The notes: generated by a model from the sequence alone, not told the origin. A stretch of DNA of 64,000 nucleotides from Streptomyces sp. NBC_01429 (GCF_036231945.1 NZ_CP109599.1:930001-994000), one strand, 5' to 3'. Positions 26,385-35,452 are shown, numbered from the stretch's first letter. Numbers and translations are program-made.

Positions 26385-27398
26385 ATGTTCCGCCATCGCA
26401 CTGCCGCGTCAGCGGCCTTCGCCGGCACTGTTCCACTCCTGCTCGCGGGTGCGACGGCACTGACGGCGCTCGGCGCGGGGCCCGCGTACGCGCACGGCGC
26501 GCCGACGGACCCGCTCAGCCGGGCCGCCGCCTGCGGCCCGGACGGCGGGGCGGCGGCCTCCTCGGACGCCTGCCGGGCGGCCGTCGCCGCCAACGACGGC
26601 CGAGCGTTCGACGACTGGGACAATCTGCGGCTCGCCGGGGTCGACGGCAGGGACCGCGAGTCCATCCCGGACGGCAGGCTGTGCAGCGGCGGACTCGACG
26701 CGTTCAAGGGGCTCGACGTCACCCGCGCCGACTGGCCGGCCACTACCCTGCGCGCCGGGGCGGCGTTCACCATGACGTACCGCTCCACCATCCCCCACGA
26801 GGGGTCGTTCAGCCTCTATCTCACCCGCCAGGGATACGCGCCGGGAACGGCTCTGACCTGGGACGATCTGGCCCCTGAGCCGTTCGCCACGGCGCGGGAC
26901 CCGCAGCTGGAGGGCGGCGCGTACCGCATCTCGGGCACACTGCCCACGGACCGCACCGGCCGGCATGTGCTGTACACGATCTGGCGGAACACCAGCACGC
27001 CCGACACGTACTACTCGTGCTCCGACGTCGTCTTCCCCGGCGAGGCGGCCGACGAGGACGGGCAGGCAGGGGCGGTGACGCCCGAACAGCCGCCGTCCTT
27101 CGCGCCCCGGCCGGTCACCACACTCCCCACCCATCAGCACACGCCCGCGCCTTCCCCCACCGGGCTCTCCCCCACGGCTCCTTCGGCCACTCCCTCCCCG
27201 GTGGAGACCACCGCGCGAGCGGCTGCCGGGGTTCCGGTCGCCTCCGAGCCGCCGGCCGACGACACGGCTTCGGCGGCGCGGGCGGCCGACACCGTGCCCG
27301 TCGGTTCACCGTCCGAGATCGTGCCGATGGCGGCCGGGGGCGCGGCGATCCTCGCGGGGATCGGCGTGTTCCTGCTGCGCAAGCGGCGCGTCCGCTGA
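26385..27398 (+). CDS. AA10 lytic polysaccharide monooxygenase with C-terminal membrane anchor
   Basis: 337 residues. A 36-residue signal peptide ends AYA, so the mature protein begins with His 37, the N-terminal ligand of the copper histidine brace. The second His is probably in STIPHEGSF, and DTYYSCSDVVF supplies the axial aromatic region. The AA10 domain ends near 215; a long Pro/Thr/Ala-rich linker follows, then a hydrophobic helix and Arg-rich tail (GVFLLRKRRVR). There is no carbohydrate-binding module and no LPXTG. Oxidative cleavage of chitin or cellulose at the cell surface is likely; which polymer cannot be read. GAGGAGG precedes the ATG. Confidence 0.85.
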   Translation: MFRHRTAASAAFAGTVPLLLAGATALTALGAGPAYAHGAPTDPLSRAAACGPDGGAAASSDACRAAVAANDGRAFDDWDNLRLAGVDGRDRESIPDGRLCSGGLDAFKGLDVTRADWPATTLRAGAAFTMTYRSTIPHEGSFSLYLTRQGYAPGTALTWDDLAPEPFATARDPQLEGGAYRISGTLPTDRTGRHVLYTIWRNTSTPDTYYSCSDVVFPGEAADEDGQAGAVTPEQPPSFAPRPVTTLPTHQHTPAPSPTGLSPTAPSATPSPVETTARAAAGVPVASEPPADDTASAARAADTVPVGSPSEIVPMAAGGAAILAGIGVFLLRKRRVR

Positions 27399-27484
27399 CC
27401 TCCGCACGCCCGGCCCCTACCGGCCGGTGGATGCGTACGTCCCCCACCGTACGGATCCACCGGCTCCCTCCCCCCTCACCGGTA

Positions 27485-27541
27485 CGGCCCCACCCGTACC
27501 TCCCCCGCGTGTACCTCCCCTCCGTGCGGCCCCACCCGTAC
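27485..27541. repeat. 15-bp direct repeat upstream of the aminotransferase gene
   Basis: CGGCCCCACCCGTAC occurs at 27485-27499 and 27527-27541, a 42-bp period, inside a C-rich tract with further GTACCTCCCC copies. It may hold regulatory sites; none is identified. Confidence 0.5.
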
Positions 27542-27598
27542 GGCTGTCGTCCGTACCGTCCGCTCACACTGGTCCGACCGTAGAAGGAGACCGCACCT

Positions 27599-28852
27599 AT
27601 GTCCCCGTCACCCGAAACCGGCCTCCTGCACACCGCGGCGCACAGTCCCTCCTGGGCCATGCTGTCCCGGCTGTCACCGGCGGACTCGGCGGATCAGGTC
27701 GAGCCCGTGGGGCGGCACTCGCCCTACGCCAGGGCCGAACCGGTGCAGGAGCGGGTCGACTTCTGCATTCCGTGCAACCCGTACTTCCCCACGCCGGACA
27801 TGTTCACCAGGATGCGGGGATCGCTGGAATCCATCCTGAAGTACTACCCGAGCGACGCCGACACGGTGACCTCCGAGCTGTGCTCGGTCCTCGGCCTCAA
27901 CCCGCAGACGGTGGCCATGGGCAACGGCTCCACCGAGTTGATCACCTGGATCGACCATCTGCTGGTGAAGGAGAGCCTGGCCATCCCCATCCCGACCTTC
28001 GGGAGGTGGACCGACCAGCCGATGGAGACCGGCAAGCGCGTCGACATGTTCCCCCTCCAGGAGGACCAGGACTTCACACTCGATCTGCGGGAGTACGTGC
28101 GTTTCATCCGGCAGCGCGGCTCCCGGGTGGCGGTCATCTGCAACCCCAACAACCCGGACGGCGGCTATCTGCGCCGTCATCAAGTGCTGTGGCTGCTCGA
28201 TGAGTTGTCGGACCTGGACCTGGTGGTCGTCGACGAGTCGTTCATCGACTTCGTGGACGCGGAACGCGCGCCGTCCGTCGCCGACGAGGCGGCCATCCGG
28301 CCGAATGTGATCGTGCTGAAAAGTCTCGGCAAGAACTTCGGGCTGCACGGCATCAGATTCGGCTACCTCGTGGCCAATCCGGCGCTCGCCGCGACGGTGC
28401 GCAGGGCGCTGCCGAAGTGGAATCTGAACTCCTTCGCCGAGAGCGTCGTCTTCATGATCAAGGAGTACGGGGTGGAGTACCACGAGAGCCTGGCGCTGCT
28501 CTCGCGTGACCGCGCCCATATGGCGCAGGCGCTGGCGGCGGTGCCCGATCTCATCGTCTTTCTCTCCCAGGGGAACTTCCTGCTGGTCAAGTTGCCCGAC
28601 GGGGTCGACGGTGTGGCGCTGCGCGACCGGCTGCTCACCCAGTACGGCATCTTCATCCGCGAGTGCGGCAACAAGCTCGGCAGCAGCAGTCAGTTCGTGC
28701 GGCTCGTGGTGCGCCCGCACGACGACGTGCAGCGGCTGCTGTCCGCCCTCCAGTCCTGCCTGCCCGCCGGGCCGACGGGACTGGCCCGCCACCCGGGCCC
28801 GGCGGCGGCCCATGCCACGTCGTCCCTGCCCGCGCTGAGCCCGGCGCGCTGA
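27599..28852 (+). CDS. PLP aminotransferase, class I/II (histidinol-phosphate aminotransferase-like)
   Basis: 417 residues. The fold-type I core shows AMGNGSTELI (cofactor-phosphate region, about 101-110), CNPNNPDGGYL, the Asp in VVVDESFIDF and the PLP Lys in LKSLGKNFGLHGIRFGY. The N-terminal 45 residues and C-terminal 30 are extra to HisC and low-complexity. HisC-type enzymes transaminate aromatic or imidazole substrates; a specialised-metabolism role is possible since no his genes are nearby. GAAGGAGA lies 9 bp before the ATG. A strong terminator follows. Confidence 0.85.
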   Translation: MSPSPETGLLHTAAHSPSWAMLSRLSPADSADQVEPVGRHSPYARAEPVQERVDFCIPCNPYFPTPDMFTRMRGSLESILKYYPSDADTVTSELCSVLGLNPQTVAMGNGSTELITWIDHLLVKESLAIPIPTFGRWTDQPMETGKRVDMFPLQEDQDFTLDLREYVRFIRQRGSRVAVICNPNNPDGGYLRRHQVLWLLDELSDLDLVVVDESFIDFVDAERAPSVADEAAIRPNVIVLKSLGKNFGLHGIRFGYLVANPALAATVRRALPKWNLNSFAESVVFMIKEYGVEYHESLALLSRDRAHMAQALAAVPDLIVFLSQGNFLLVKLPDGVDGVALRDRLLTQYGIFIRECGNKLGSSSQFVRLVVRPHDDVQRLLSALQSCLPAGPTGLARHPGPAAAHATSSLPALSPAR

Positions 28853-28855
28853 GGC

Positions 28856-28891
28856 GCGTCACCCGCCCTCCACCGCGAGGGCGGGTGACGC
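28856..28891. terminator. Bidirectional terminator
   Basis: Perfect 15-bp stem (28856-28870 with 28877-28891) and 6-nt loop between the convergent aminotransferase and CobW-remnant genes. Confidence 0.8.
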
Positions 28892-28902
28892 TCGGCCGCT
28901 CC

Positions 28903-29202
28903 TCAGACCTCCGGGAGAAGCGGCTCCACGGCACGCGGCTCCACGGGACCCGTCTCGGGACCCGTCCGCTCGGGGTGCTCGTGCGCACAGGCGTCGTCGC
29001 TCCCGTACGTGTCCCAGGCGGGGAACGGATCGTCGCACTCCCGGTCCCGGTCGCCGTCGGTCAGGAGACAGGCGGTGAGCGCGTCGTGCAGCGCCCCGGG
29101 ACGCAGACCCGCGCGGTTGCCGAGGACCTGGTCGAGCAGTGCGGTCCTGCCCGCGCCGAGGAATCCCGACAGCACGGTCACGGGCAGGGGGGCGTGCCGC
29201 AT
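28903..29202 (-). pseudogene. Internally deleted CobW/YjiA-type GTPase remnant (99 codons)
   Basis: The first 34 residues are a recognisable CobW N-terminus (VTVLSGFLGAGRTALLDQVL) but the P-loop Lys is Arg. The next part, GALHDALTACLLTDGD and CDDPFPAWDTY, matches what I know as the extreme C-terminus of Streptomyces CobW proteins (LDACLLTD, LPDPFPAWD). About 250 residues, including the metal motif and most of the GTPase, are missing. The frame is intact and the ATG is only 6 bp after the L32 stop, so it is probably still co-transcribed. Intact homologues are zinc metallochaperones of the Zur regulon. Probably non-functional as a GTPase. Confidence 0.72.
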
Positions 29203-29208
29203 ACGGGC

Positions 29209-29379
29209 TCAGCCGTCCGGGCGCAGCAGACCGCGCTCGTACGCCTTGGCGAGGCGCTGGGGTACGAGGTACGAGGCGCCGTCGACGGTGACGGGGACGA
29301 GCTGCGGGGTGGCCGCCTTCCACTGGGCGCGGCGGTGGCGGGTGTTGCTGCGGGACATCTTCCGCTTGGGTACGGCCAT
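29209..29379 (-). CDS. rpmF: Ribosomal protein L32, cysteine-free (zinc-independent) paralogue
   Basis: 56 residues starting [20 protein letters not shown], the L32 signature, with no cysteine anywhere. Zinc-free paralogues replace zinc-containing L32 in ribosomes when zinc is scarce and are repressed by Zur in streptomycetes. GGAGG precedes the ATG, and a Zur-box-like promoter lies about 40 bp upstream. The companion CobW gene downstream is collapsed. Other paralogues of this class (L28, L33, S14) are not in the window. Confidence 0.92.
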   Translation of the reverse strand: MAVPKRKMSRSNTRHRRAQWKAATPQLVPVTVDGASYLVPQRLAKAYERGLLRPDG

Positions 29380-29414
29380 GGCGAACCTCCGGGGTGCGTG
29401 TGACTGAGCCGCAC

Positions 29415-29442
29415 GCTATATGAAAATGACTTCCATCACCAA
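29415..29442 (-). promoter_or_regulatory. Zur-box-like operator inside a promoter for rpmF
   Basis: On the minus strand TGGAAGTCATTTTCA (29435-29421) agrees at 13 of 15 positions with the Streptomyces Zur consensus as I recall it (TGAAAATCATTTTCA). It sits between TTGGTG (-35, 29442-29437) and TATAGC (-10, 29420-29415), spacer 16 bp, so Zur binding would block RNA polymerase. The element overlaps the last codons and the TAG stop of the upstream membrane-protein gene. Confidence 0.65.
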
Positions 29443-30960
29443 AACACTGGGTGAGCGCCCCGCCGAGGGCGACACGTAGGCGCGCAGGTGGTGCGTGCCC
29501 GGCAGGTCCGGGAGGCGCCGCAGACGCCAGGAGCGCGCGTACGCCGGGGGTTCGTCCGCCCCCGACACCACGACCGCCACCGGACGGTCGCGGGCGAGGG
29601 CCGCGAGCCGCGCCGGGGTGATGGAGGCATCGTGGCCGCCGGTCTGCCGTGACGCGCAGCGGGCGCGGAAGGCGATCCGTACGGCTTCCTCGCCGCTGAC
29701 CACGCAGGGCGGCCGTACCCCCTGGCGGCCCAGCTCGGCCGCCACCCGGCCGAAGGCGGTCCGGTTGACGCGGGCGCGCGCGGCGGCGCCGTCGAGGATC
29801 CCGTACTGGACGACCAGATGCGCGCCCAGCAGTACGGCGAGCCCGGCGGCCGCCACCGGCCGGGGGCGGGCGGCCTCGGCGATCCACAGCAGACAGAGCG
29901 CCGCCGGTAGGGCGAGCAGCGCGTACGCGGGCAGCAGGAAGCGCGGCGCCGCGTAGCCGATCAGCAGCAGATACGGCACCGCGAGCGACAGCCCGGCCAG
30001 CGCCGGTACCAGCACGACGGCCCGCAGCCGGACCCGGGCCGCCAGCAGGACGCCGCCGGCGACGAGCGGCGGCAGCGCGAACCACCACACCCCCGTGCCC
30101 GGCCGCCGCCATGCCACGTCGCACGGGCGGCACAGCAATCGCCCCTGAAGCGCGCGCAGTTGGTCGTAGAAGGCGAGGTGCCAGCCCAGCGCGCCCTGGA
30201 TCTCGTCGGCCCGGCGCAGCCGCGCGACGAGCCCGCCGTAGCTCAGATACGCCTCGACGACCCAGGGCGCGCAGCCGACAACCACCCCCGCGACGAGCGT
30301 CAGCAGCAGAACGGGACGCCGCCACGCACCGACGCACAGCGCGGCGACGGTGAGCGGCAGCGCGAGCCAGCAGGCGTCAGTGGGCCGCATCAGCGCGACG
30401 AACGCCATCCCGGCGCCGAGCCCGGCGAGGGCGGCGCGGTCCGCGCGGTCCCGGGCGGCGCGCAGGAAACAGCCCACCGCGAGGAGGGAACCGAGCGCGA
30501 CCCACAGATTGGGCATCACCTGCGGCCCGTAGAGCACGGTGATCCACAGTCCGGCGAACAGCGCGCCGGCCAGGGTCAGTACGCGCGCCGGGAGCAGCGG
30601 GCGCCACACCCGCAGCGCGAGGAACAGTCCGGCGCCGGACAGCAGGGCCAGATAGACCCGCAGCGCCTCGACGGACGGGGTCAGCGCGGTCAGGGGCGCG
30701 ACGAGGAACGTAATGCCCCGGGCGCGCGGCGCGCTGAAGAACGCGGCGTCCACCCCCGGGCTGACCTGGCTGACGTACACCGTCTCGTCCCAGCCGAGCC
30801 CCGCCCCGGCCACCAGCAGCGCCAGCTGTACGAGCGTGTAGACGACCGCGACGGCCGCCGGCCCGGCGAGACCGCCGCCGGCCCGCCAGGCCGCTCCCGG
30901 CCTCGGCGGCGTCCGGCGCGGGCCGGACACCGTCGTCGAAGTCTGTGCCATGGCACCCAC
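29416..30960 (-). CDS. Polytopic membrane protein, GT-C glycosyltransferase-like
   Basis: 514 residues with about ten to twelve hydrophobic helices. An Asp-Glu pair in the first extracytoplasmic loop (AGLGWDETVYVSQVSPGVD) recalls the catalytic acidic motif of GT39/ArnT-like lipid-linked sugar transferases. A soluble C-terminal part of about 120 residues follows. Acceptor and sugar are unknown. An ATG at 30951 is an alternative start. The last residues (VLVMEVIFI) are encoded by the Zur-box promoter of rpmF and are probably not conserved. Confidence 0.7.
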   Translation of the reverse strand: MGAMAQTSTTVSGPRRTPPRPGAAWRAGGGLAGPAAVAVVYTLVQLALLVAGAGLGWDETVYVSQVSPGVDAAFFSAPRARGITFLVAPLTALTPSVEALRVYLALLSGAGLFLALRVWRPLLPARVLTLAGALFAGLWITVLYGPQVMPNLWVALGSLLAVGCFLRAARDRADRAALAGLGAGMAFVALMRPTDACWLALPLTVAALCVGAWRRPVLLLTLVAGVVVGCAPWVVEAYLSYGGLVARLRRADEIQGALGWHLAFYDQLRALQGRLLCRPCDVAWRRPGTGVWWFALPPLVAGGVLLAARVRLRAVVLVPALAGLSLAVPYLLLIGYAAPRFLLPAYALLALPAALCLLWIAEAARPRPVAAAGLAVLLGAHLVVQYGILDGAAARARVNRTAFGRVAAELGRQGVRPPCVVSGEEAVRIAFRARCASRQTGGHDASITPARLAALARDRPVAVVVSGADEPPAYARSWRLRRLPDLPGTHHLRAYVSPSAGRSPSVLVMEVIFI

Positions 30961-31064
30961 GCTGCATTCGCGCCGCTCCCCCGGCCACCGGGACGCGGCA
31001 GCCGGGCCAACCGGCGCGGGAGCGGGCGGGTCCGCCGGACGGGATCACGGCGGACCCGCCGGGG

Positions 31065-33878
31065 TCAGGGCAGGTAGGAGGCGCTGCGCGCCGTGCTCAC
31101 CACCGTCCGGCCGTCGGCGCCGCCGAGCAGCCCCTCGGCCACCCAGGCGTCCACCGTGCCGCGCACCCGCGCGACGAGCGCGCCCTTGTCCGCGAACGGG
31201 GCGCCCGCCCAGATCTCGTCGAGCAGGCTCGTACCGTCGGGCCGGGCCGGATTGGCGACGCCCGAGTCGGTACCGCCGAAGACGACGCGGGGTTCGTCCC
31301 GGCGGAAGTAGACATGGGTCGGGTCCTGCGTCCCTTCGAGGAAGGGGGCGAACTCGGTGCCGCGGAGGGTGTAGTGGAGCGGCTTGCCCTCGACCGGGGT
31401 GAGGGCGGGCCGCAGGTCCCCGGAGAGCGAGGCGTTGCCGTAGAACCCGAACCGCGGATAACTCGTCGCGGTGGAGCGGGCGACGAGATTGACCGGACCG
31501 TGGAAGAGCGACTGGAGGGTCGGGTCGTCGGGTGTCCGCTCGGCCCGGACCCGGAAGGGAACGCGGACGCGGACGGTGTCACCGGCGCGCCAGGTACGGG
31601 CGATCGCGAAGTAGCTGCCGGGGCGCGCCGTCCCCTCCGCCCCGCGACCGTTGATCGTCACCTCGAAGCCGCCGTCCGCCCAGGACGGCACGCGCAGCCG
31701 CAGCTCGAAGGCGGCGGAGCGGCCCCCGGCGGCCCCGATGGTCAGGGTGGAGCCCTGTTCCGTGGGGTAGTCGGTCCTCTGGGTGACGGTGAGCCCCCGC
31801 TCGGCCCAGGTCAGCGTGGACGGACTGTACAGATTGACGTAGAGGGCGCTGTCGTCGGCCGCCCTGAAGTACACCGAGTCCTGGTATTTGGTGGCGCTCT
31901 CCATCCCGGTGCCCTCGCAGCAGGTGGTTCCCGACTTCGGTGTGTAGTCCCGGACATGACCGGGCGTCAGTCCGATGAAGTACGTGACGAGCGGCTTCTC
32001 GGCGTCCGCCCTGTCCTGCTTGGAGCCGAGGACCTGGTTGTAGAGCGCGCGTTCGTAGTAGTCCATGTACTTCGGGTCCTGGTCGTGGAGGAACAGCGCG
32101 CGGCTCAGTTTGAGCATGTTGTACGCGCAGCAGGTCTCGGCGGTGGTGGTGTTGATCGTTCCCGCCACGACGCCGTGGGCCCGCCAGAACTCGGTGCTGC
32201 TGGTGCCGCCGATGGAGTACATCCGGCCGGGGACGACCATGTCCCAGAAGTTCCTGGCGGCGGCGAGGTAGCGGGCCTCGCCCGTCACGTCGTACAGCCG
32301 CAGGAGCCCGGTGAAGATGGGGATGTGCTGGTTGGCGTGCAGGCCGTCGAGGACGTCCCGGTCGGCGGCGCAGGCGTCGATGAGGGAGTCGAGGTCGAAC
32401 ATCCGCGCCAGAGCGAGGTGTTCGGCCTTCCCGGTCAGGGCGTACAGATCGCAGACCGCCTCGACCAGCCCGCCGAACTCGCCGCTGGAGAAGATGCCCC
32501 ACATGCGTTGCAGCGTGCTCGCGGGCAGCCGGGACAGCCGGAAGTGCATCCAGTCGCACAGGCCGGAGGCGAGGTCGAGCGCCCGCGCGTCGTCCGTGGC
32601 CAGATGGGCGTCGATCAGACCCTTGAGGATCTTGTGCGCGGTGTAGTACGGCGCCCACACCACGCCGTAGTCGCTGCTGGTCATGGACTCCAGCGTGATG
32701 AACTGCGTCTCCGGGTACGCCGCGAGGAACCCCGGATGGCTCGGCCCGCCCCAGGTGCGGCGCAGTGTGGCGTGCAGGCCGCGCCCCGACCCGTCGGCGA
32801 AGGTGCCGCCCGCGGTCTCGTCGAAGGCGTACGAGGCCAGGTCGCCGGGGCCCGCAGTGGAATCGGCGGCGCGGCTGCCCTGGAGCGCCGTGATCTCCTC
32901 GGCGGTGAGCGCGCGCGACCAGATGTTGAACTCGTCGAGGGCACCGGCGAACACGGGATCGGCGGAGTAGTGGGAGCGGCCCAGCCAGTGGTCGCGCAGT
33001 GTGCCCAGCGACGCCGGGTTGAGGGTCATTCCCGTGTGCCGCGCCACGGCGGTTCCGTTGACGTAGAGCGTGCCGGTGCGGCCGCCGATGGTGACCGCCA
33101 GGTGGCTCCACCGGTCCGGCGGGAGCGGCGCGTCGCCCACGAGGGCCTGCTCGCCCGAGGCCCCGGTGGCCGTCACGGCGAAGCGCGGCACCCCGTTCGC
33201 GTCGCGGGCGGCGAGGTAGAGATAGCGGGAGGTGTCGTCGCCGAAGTCGAGGACGCGCGCCCAGGCGGCGTCGTGAGCGGGCCGGACCCAGGCCGACAGG
33301 GTGACGTCGGCGGCGCCGTCGAGTACCGGGGCGGGCAGGTCGACGTACTGGTGGGAGCCGCGGACGTTCTCGGCGGCGGTGCCGAATCGGCCGGCCGTGC
33401 CGAGTACGGCGGGGGAGGTCCGGAGCGCGGCCCTGACCTCGGCCAGGGCGCCGACCATGGAGCCGATCCTGTCGGCGTACACCCGGTCCCCGGTGCTGCC
33501 GTAGGACTGGGCGAGCATCGTGAGGAAGTGGCCGGTGTAGTGGCCGCGGAGATTGCCGTTGGCCTCGCCGTCGAGGCCCTCCCACCCGCCGGGAGCGACC
33601 GCGCCGCGCGTGGAGAGCCCGGCGTTCGCCCGGAAGACCTGGAGCAGCCGGTCCACGTCGTAGCCACGGCCGTGATCGAGCATGAACCGGCGCTTCGTGG
33701 CGAAGACGCCCTGATGCAGCGTCACCTCGTCGAGGCCGAAGGGGTGGAGTTTCCAGGAGGCCGGTGCCGGGAGGGTGGCGGCGGCGGAGGGACCCGTCGC
33801 GACGGAGGAGATCCCCGAGGACGCCGCGGCGATCGCCGCGGTCCGGAGGAGGGCTCGTCGGGTGAGGGGCGGTGCCAT
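31065..33878 (-). CDS. Exported GH127 beta-L-arabinofuranosidase-like enzyme with inserted LamG domain
   Basis: 937 residues. Tat-like signal (LTRRALLRTAAIAAASS). The GH127 alpha/alpha barrel begins at about 45 with LHQGVFATKRRFMLDH and is interrupted at about 170-340 by a LamG/concanavalin-like module (SAWVRPAHDAAWARVLDFGD, GTLYVNGTAVARH). The barrel resumes at about 380. Catalytic elements are present: TAETCCAYNMLKLSR near 580 and SGTTCCEGTGMES near 650, supplying the Glu and Cys ligands of the zinc-thiolate nucleophile of HypBA1. A beta-sandwich follows. Likely releases beta-L-arabinofuranose from plant arabinans or extensin. GAGGAAG lies just before the ATG. Confidence 0.88.
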   Translation of the reverse strand: MAPPLTRRALLRTAAIAAASSGISSVATGPSAAATLPAPASWKLHPFGLDEVTLHQGVFATKRRFMLDHGRGYDVDRLLQVFRANAGLSTRGAVAPGGWEGLDGEANGNLRGHYTGHFLTMLAQSYGSTGDRVYADRIGSMVGALAEVRAALRTSPAVLGTAGRFGTAAENVRGSHQYVDLPAPVLDGAADVTLSAWVRPAHDAAWARVLDFGDDTSRYLYLAARDANGVPRFAVTATGASGEQALVGDAPLPPDRWSHLAVTIGGRTGTLYVNGTAVARHTGMTLNPASLGTLRDHWLGRSHYSADPVFAGALDEFNIWSRALTAEEITALQGSRAADSTAGPGDLASYAFDETAGGTFADGSGRGLHATLRRTWGGPSHPGFLAAYPETQFITLESMTSSDYGVVWAPYYTAHKILKGLIDAHLATDDARALDLASGLCDWMHFRLSRLPASTLQRMWGIFSSGEFGGLVEAVCDLYALTGKAEHLALARMFDLDSLIDACAADRDVLDGLHANQHIPIFTGLLRLYDVTGEARYLAAARNFWDMVVPGRMYSIGGTSSTEFWRAHGVVAGTINTTTAETCCAYNMLKLSRALFLHDQDPKYMDYYERALYNQVLGSKQDRADAEKPLVTYFIGLTPGHVRDYTPKSGTTCCEGTGMESATKYQDSVYFRAADDSALYVNLYSPSTLTWAERGLTVTQRTDYPTEQGSTLTIGAAGGRSAAFELRLRVPSWADGGFEVTINGRGAEGTARPGSYFAIARTWRAGDTVRVRVPFRVRAERTPDDPTLQSLFHGPVNLVARSTATSYPRFGFYGNASLSGDLRPALTPVEGKPLHYTLRGTEFAPFLEGTQDPTHVYFRRDEPRVVFGGTDSGVANPARPDGTSLLDEIWAGAPFADKGALVARVRGTVDAWVAEGLLGGADGRTVVSTARSASYLP

Positions 33879-34166
33879 GGCTTCCTCGTCTCTGTGTGCG
33901 TCTGCGTCTGCGAGAGGTGCCGGTCGCGGAACTGGGCACGTCTCCTCACGAAGCACTGGCCGTTCGATATGACGAACATCGTTCGGTAATCCGATCAGAA
34001 GATAGATTCGGGACGCGGGCGCGTCAACGATTCCGGCAAGGCCGGCCGGACGCGCGACAGTCACCGGGGTCCCGAGCCGGTACCCCGCCCGGCATCCCGC
34101 CCGGGACGCGAACGAGGCGGCGTGACAGGCCGTGACCGATCGGCCCGGCGGCCGGTTTGGAGGAGT

Positions 34167-34625
34167 ATGACTCTCTTCCGTAAGCGTTACGCGGCAGCCG
34201 CCGCTCTGCTGCTGACCGCGCTCGCCGTTCCGGGCGCTTCCTCCGCGACAGCGGGAACCCCCGTACCGGCGCCCGCTCCCCGGGCCGCCGATGTCATCGA
34301 TCCCCCACAGCCCGTCGAGGCGTTCCCCGGCCAGGTCAAGGAGGCCTGCGGGATCTGGAAGGAACTGGACTGGCCGGCCGCCAACCGCCCCACGGACTAC
34401 CCGGTCGTGAACACCCGCTTCGTGATCCGCGGCAGCAACACCTACCGCAACCGCTCCGGCGACCTCCCCGCCGACGGCACCTACCGCGAGTACGACGTCA
34501 ACCCCCGGAACCCCGGACAGCATCGCGACGCCGAGCGTCTGGTCCGCGACCCCGACACCCACACCGTCTGGTACACCGGCGACCACTACGACAACTTCCA
34601 GGAAATCGCCTCCGGCTGCTCCTGA
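34167..34625 (+). CDS. Secreted guanyl-specific ribonuclease (RNase Sa/N1 family)
   Basis: 152 residues: signal peptide 1-30, a short Pro-rich propart, then a mature microbial ribonuclease. The blocks FVIRGSNTYRNRSGDLP, YREYDVNPRNPG and VWYTGDHYDNFQEI match RNase Sa, with catalytic Glu in REYDV, Arg in DAERLV and His in GDHY. A Cys pair (EACGIW and the final SGCS) fits the single disulfide. It cleaves RNA after guanine outside the cell. No barstar-type inhibitor gene is adjacent. GGAGGAG ribosome site. Confidence 0.9.
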   Translation: MTLFRKRYAAAAALLLTALAVPGASSATAGTPVPAPAPRAADVIDPPQPVEAFPGQVKEACGIWKELDWPAANRPTDYPVVNTRFVIRGSNTYRNRSGDLPADGTYREYDVNPRNPGQHRDAERLVRDPDTHTVWYTGDHYDNFQEIASGCS

Positions 34626-34858
34626 CCCTCACCCCACCCCGGACGCCGTCCGCCCCCGGGGCGGGCCGGGCGGCGTCCGGGACAGCCCGGGCCGCCCCGG
34701 GCCGCCCCGGACCGGCTCCCGCGCGGCGGACAACGCGGCATCAAGCCCCGCTGAGGCCCGAGTCGGCCTGCGGTGCGTGTGCGCGCGTGGTGCGTAGGCA
34801 CCAGGACATGTGCGTGGCTGGTCCGCGTGTCCCGGGCCCTTCCACACCCGCGCCCCGC

Positions 34859-35452
34859 CTACGGGAGCGTGAGCGTGGCGAAGGCTTCGTCCAGGAGGCC
34901 GACGAGGTCCGCACGTCCGTCGGACCCGGTCCAGTGGTCCAGGGCGATGTTCAGACACTCCAGCGCCGCGGCGGCCTTCACCGACAGCGCCACCGTCTCG
35001 GGCCGCGGCGGATCGGTGCGCTCGGCGAGCGCCCGGACCAGAAACGGGCGCCAGCCGTTCTGCTTCTCCCGCCGCCGGCTGCACAGGGCCGGAGTGCCCA
35101 TGATGAGGTGGGTCGTCGCGAGCGCCTCGGCCGGATCCTGCCGGTACGGCTCGACGAGGGCGTCCAGCGAACGCCGCAGCGCCGTCCAGTCGTCCTCGTC
35201 GGCGGGGCGGGCGCGCAGGGCCTCGGCGAACTGCTCGCCCTGGGCCTCGACGGCGCCGAGGACGGCGTCCTCCTTCGTACCGAAGTACCGCAGGAAGGTG
35301 CTGCGGGACACTCCCGCCGCCGCGGCCAGGTCGTTGACGGTGACCTGGTCGAAGCCCTCGCGACGGATCAGGTCGTAGGCCGCCTGAGCCAGCTCCGACC
35401 GCACGGCCGCCCGTGCGATGTCCCTTGTTCTCGTACGCGGTCCTGCGTTCAC
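34859..35452 (-). CDS. TetR-family transcriptional regulator
   Basis: 197 residues. Helix-turn-helix VNDLAAAAGVSRSTFLRYFGTKEDAVLGAV at about 38-67 after a basic N-terminus; the rest is an all-helical ligand domain with RREKQNGWRPFLVRALAER resembling MftR/SACE_7040-type regulators. It is divergent from the MMPL exporter gene, with a perfect palindrome between them, so it probably represses the exporter. GTG start with upstream GTGAGG. Confidence 0.88.
   Translation of the reverse strand: MNAGPRTRTRDIARAAVRSELAQAAYDLIRREGFDQVTVNDLAAAAGVSRSTFLRYFGTKEDAVLGAVEAQGEQFAEALRARPADEDDWTALRRSLDALVEPYRQDPAEALATTHLIMGTPALCSRRREKQNGWRPFLVRALAERTDPPRPETVALSVKAAAALECLNIALDHWTGSDGRADLVGLLDEAFATLTLP

Noticed and set aside
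31065..34586. GH127 frame extending to 34586
   Set aside because: The extension runs antisense through the ribonuclease gene and its promoter; the Tat signal and ribosome site place the start at 33878.
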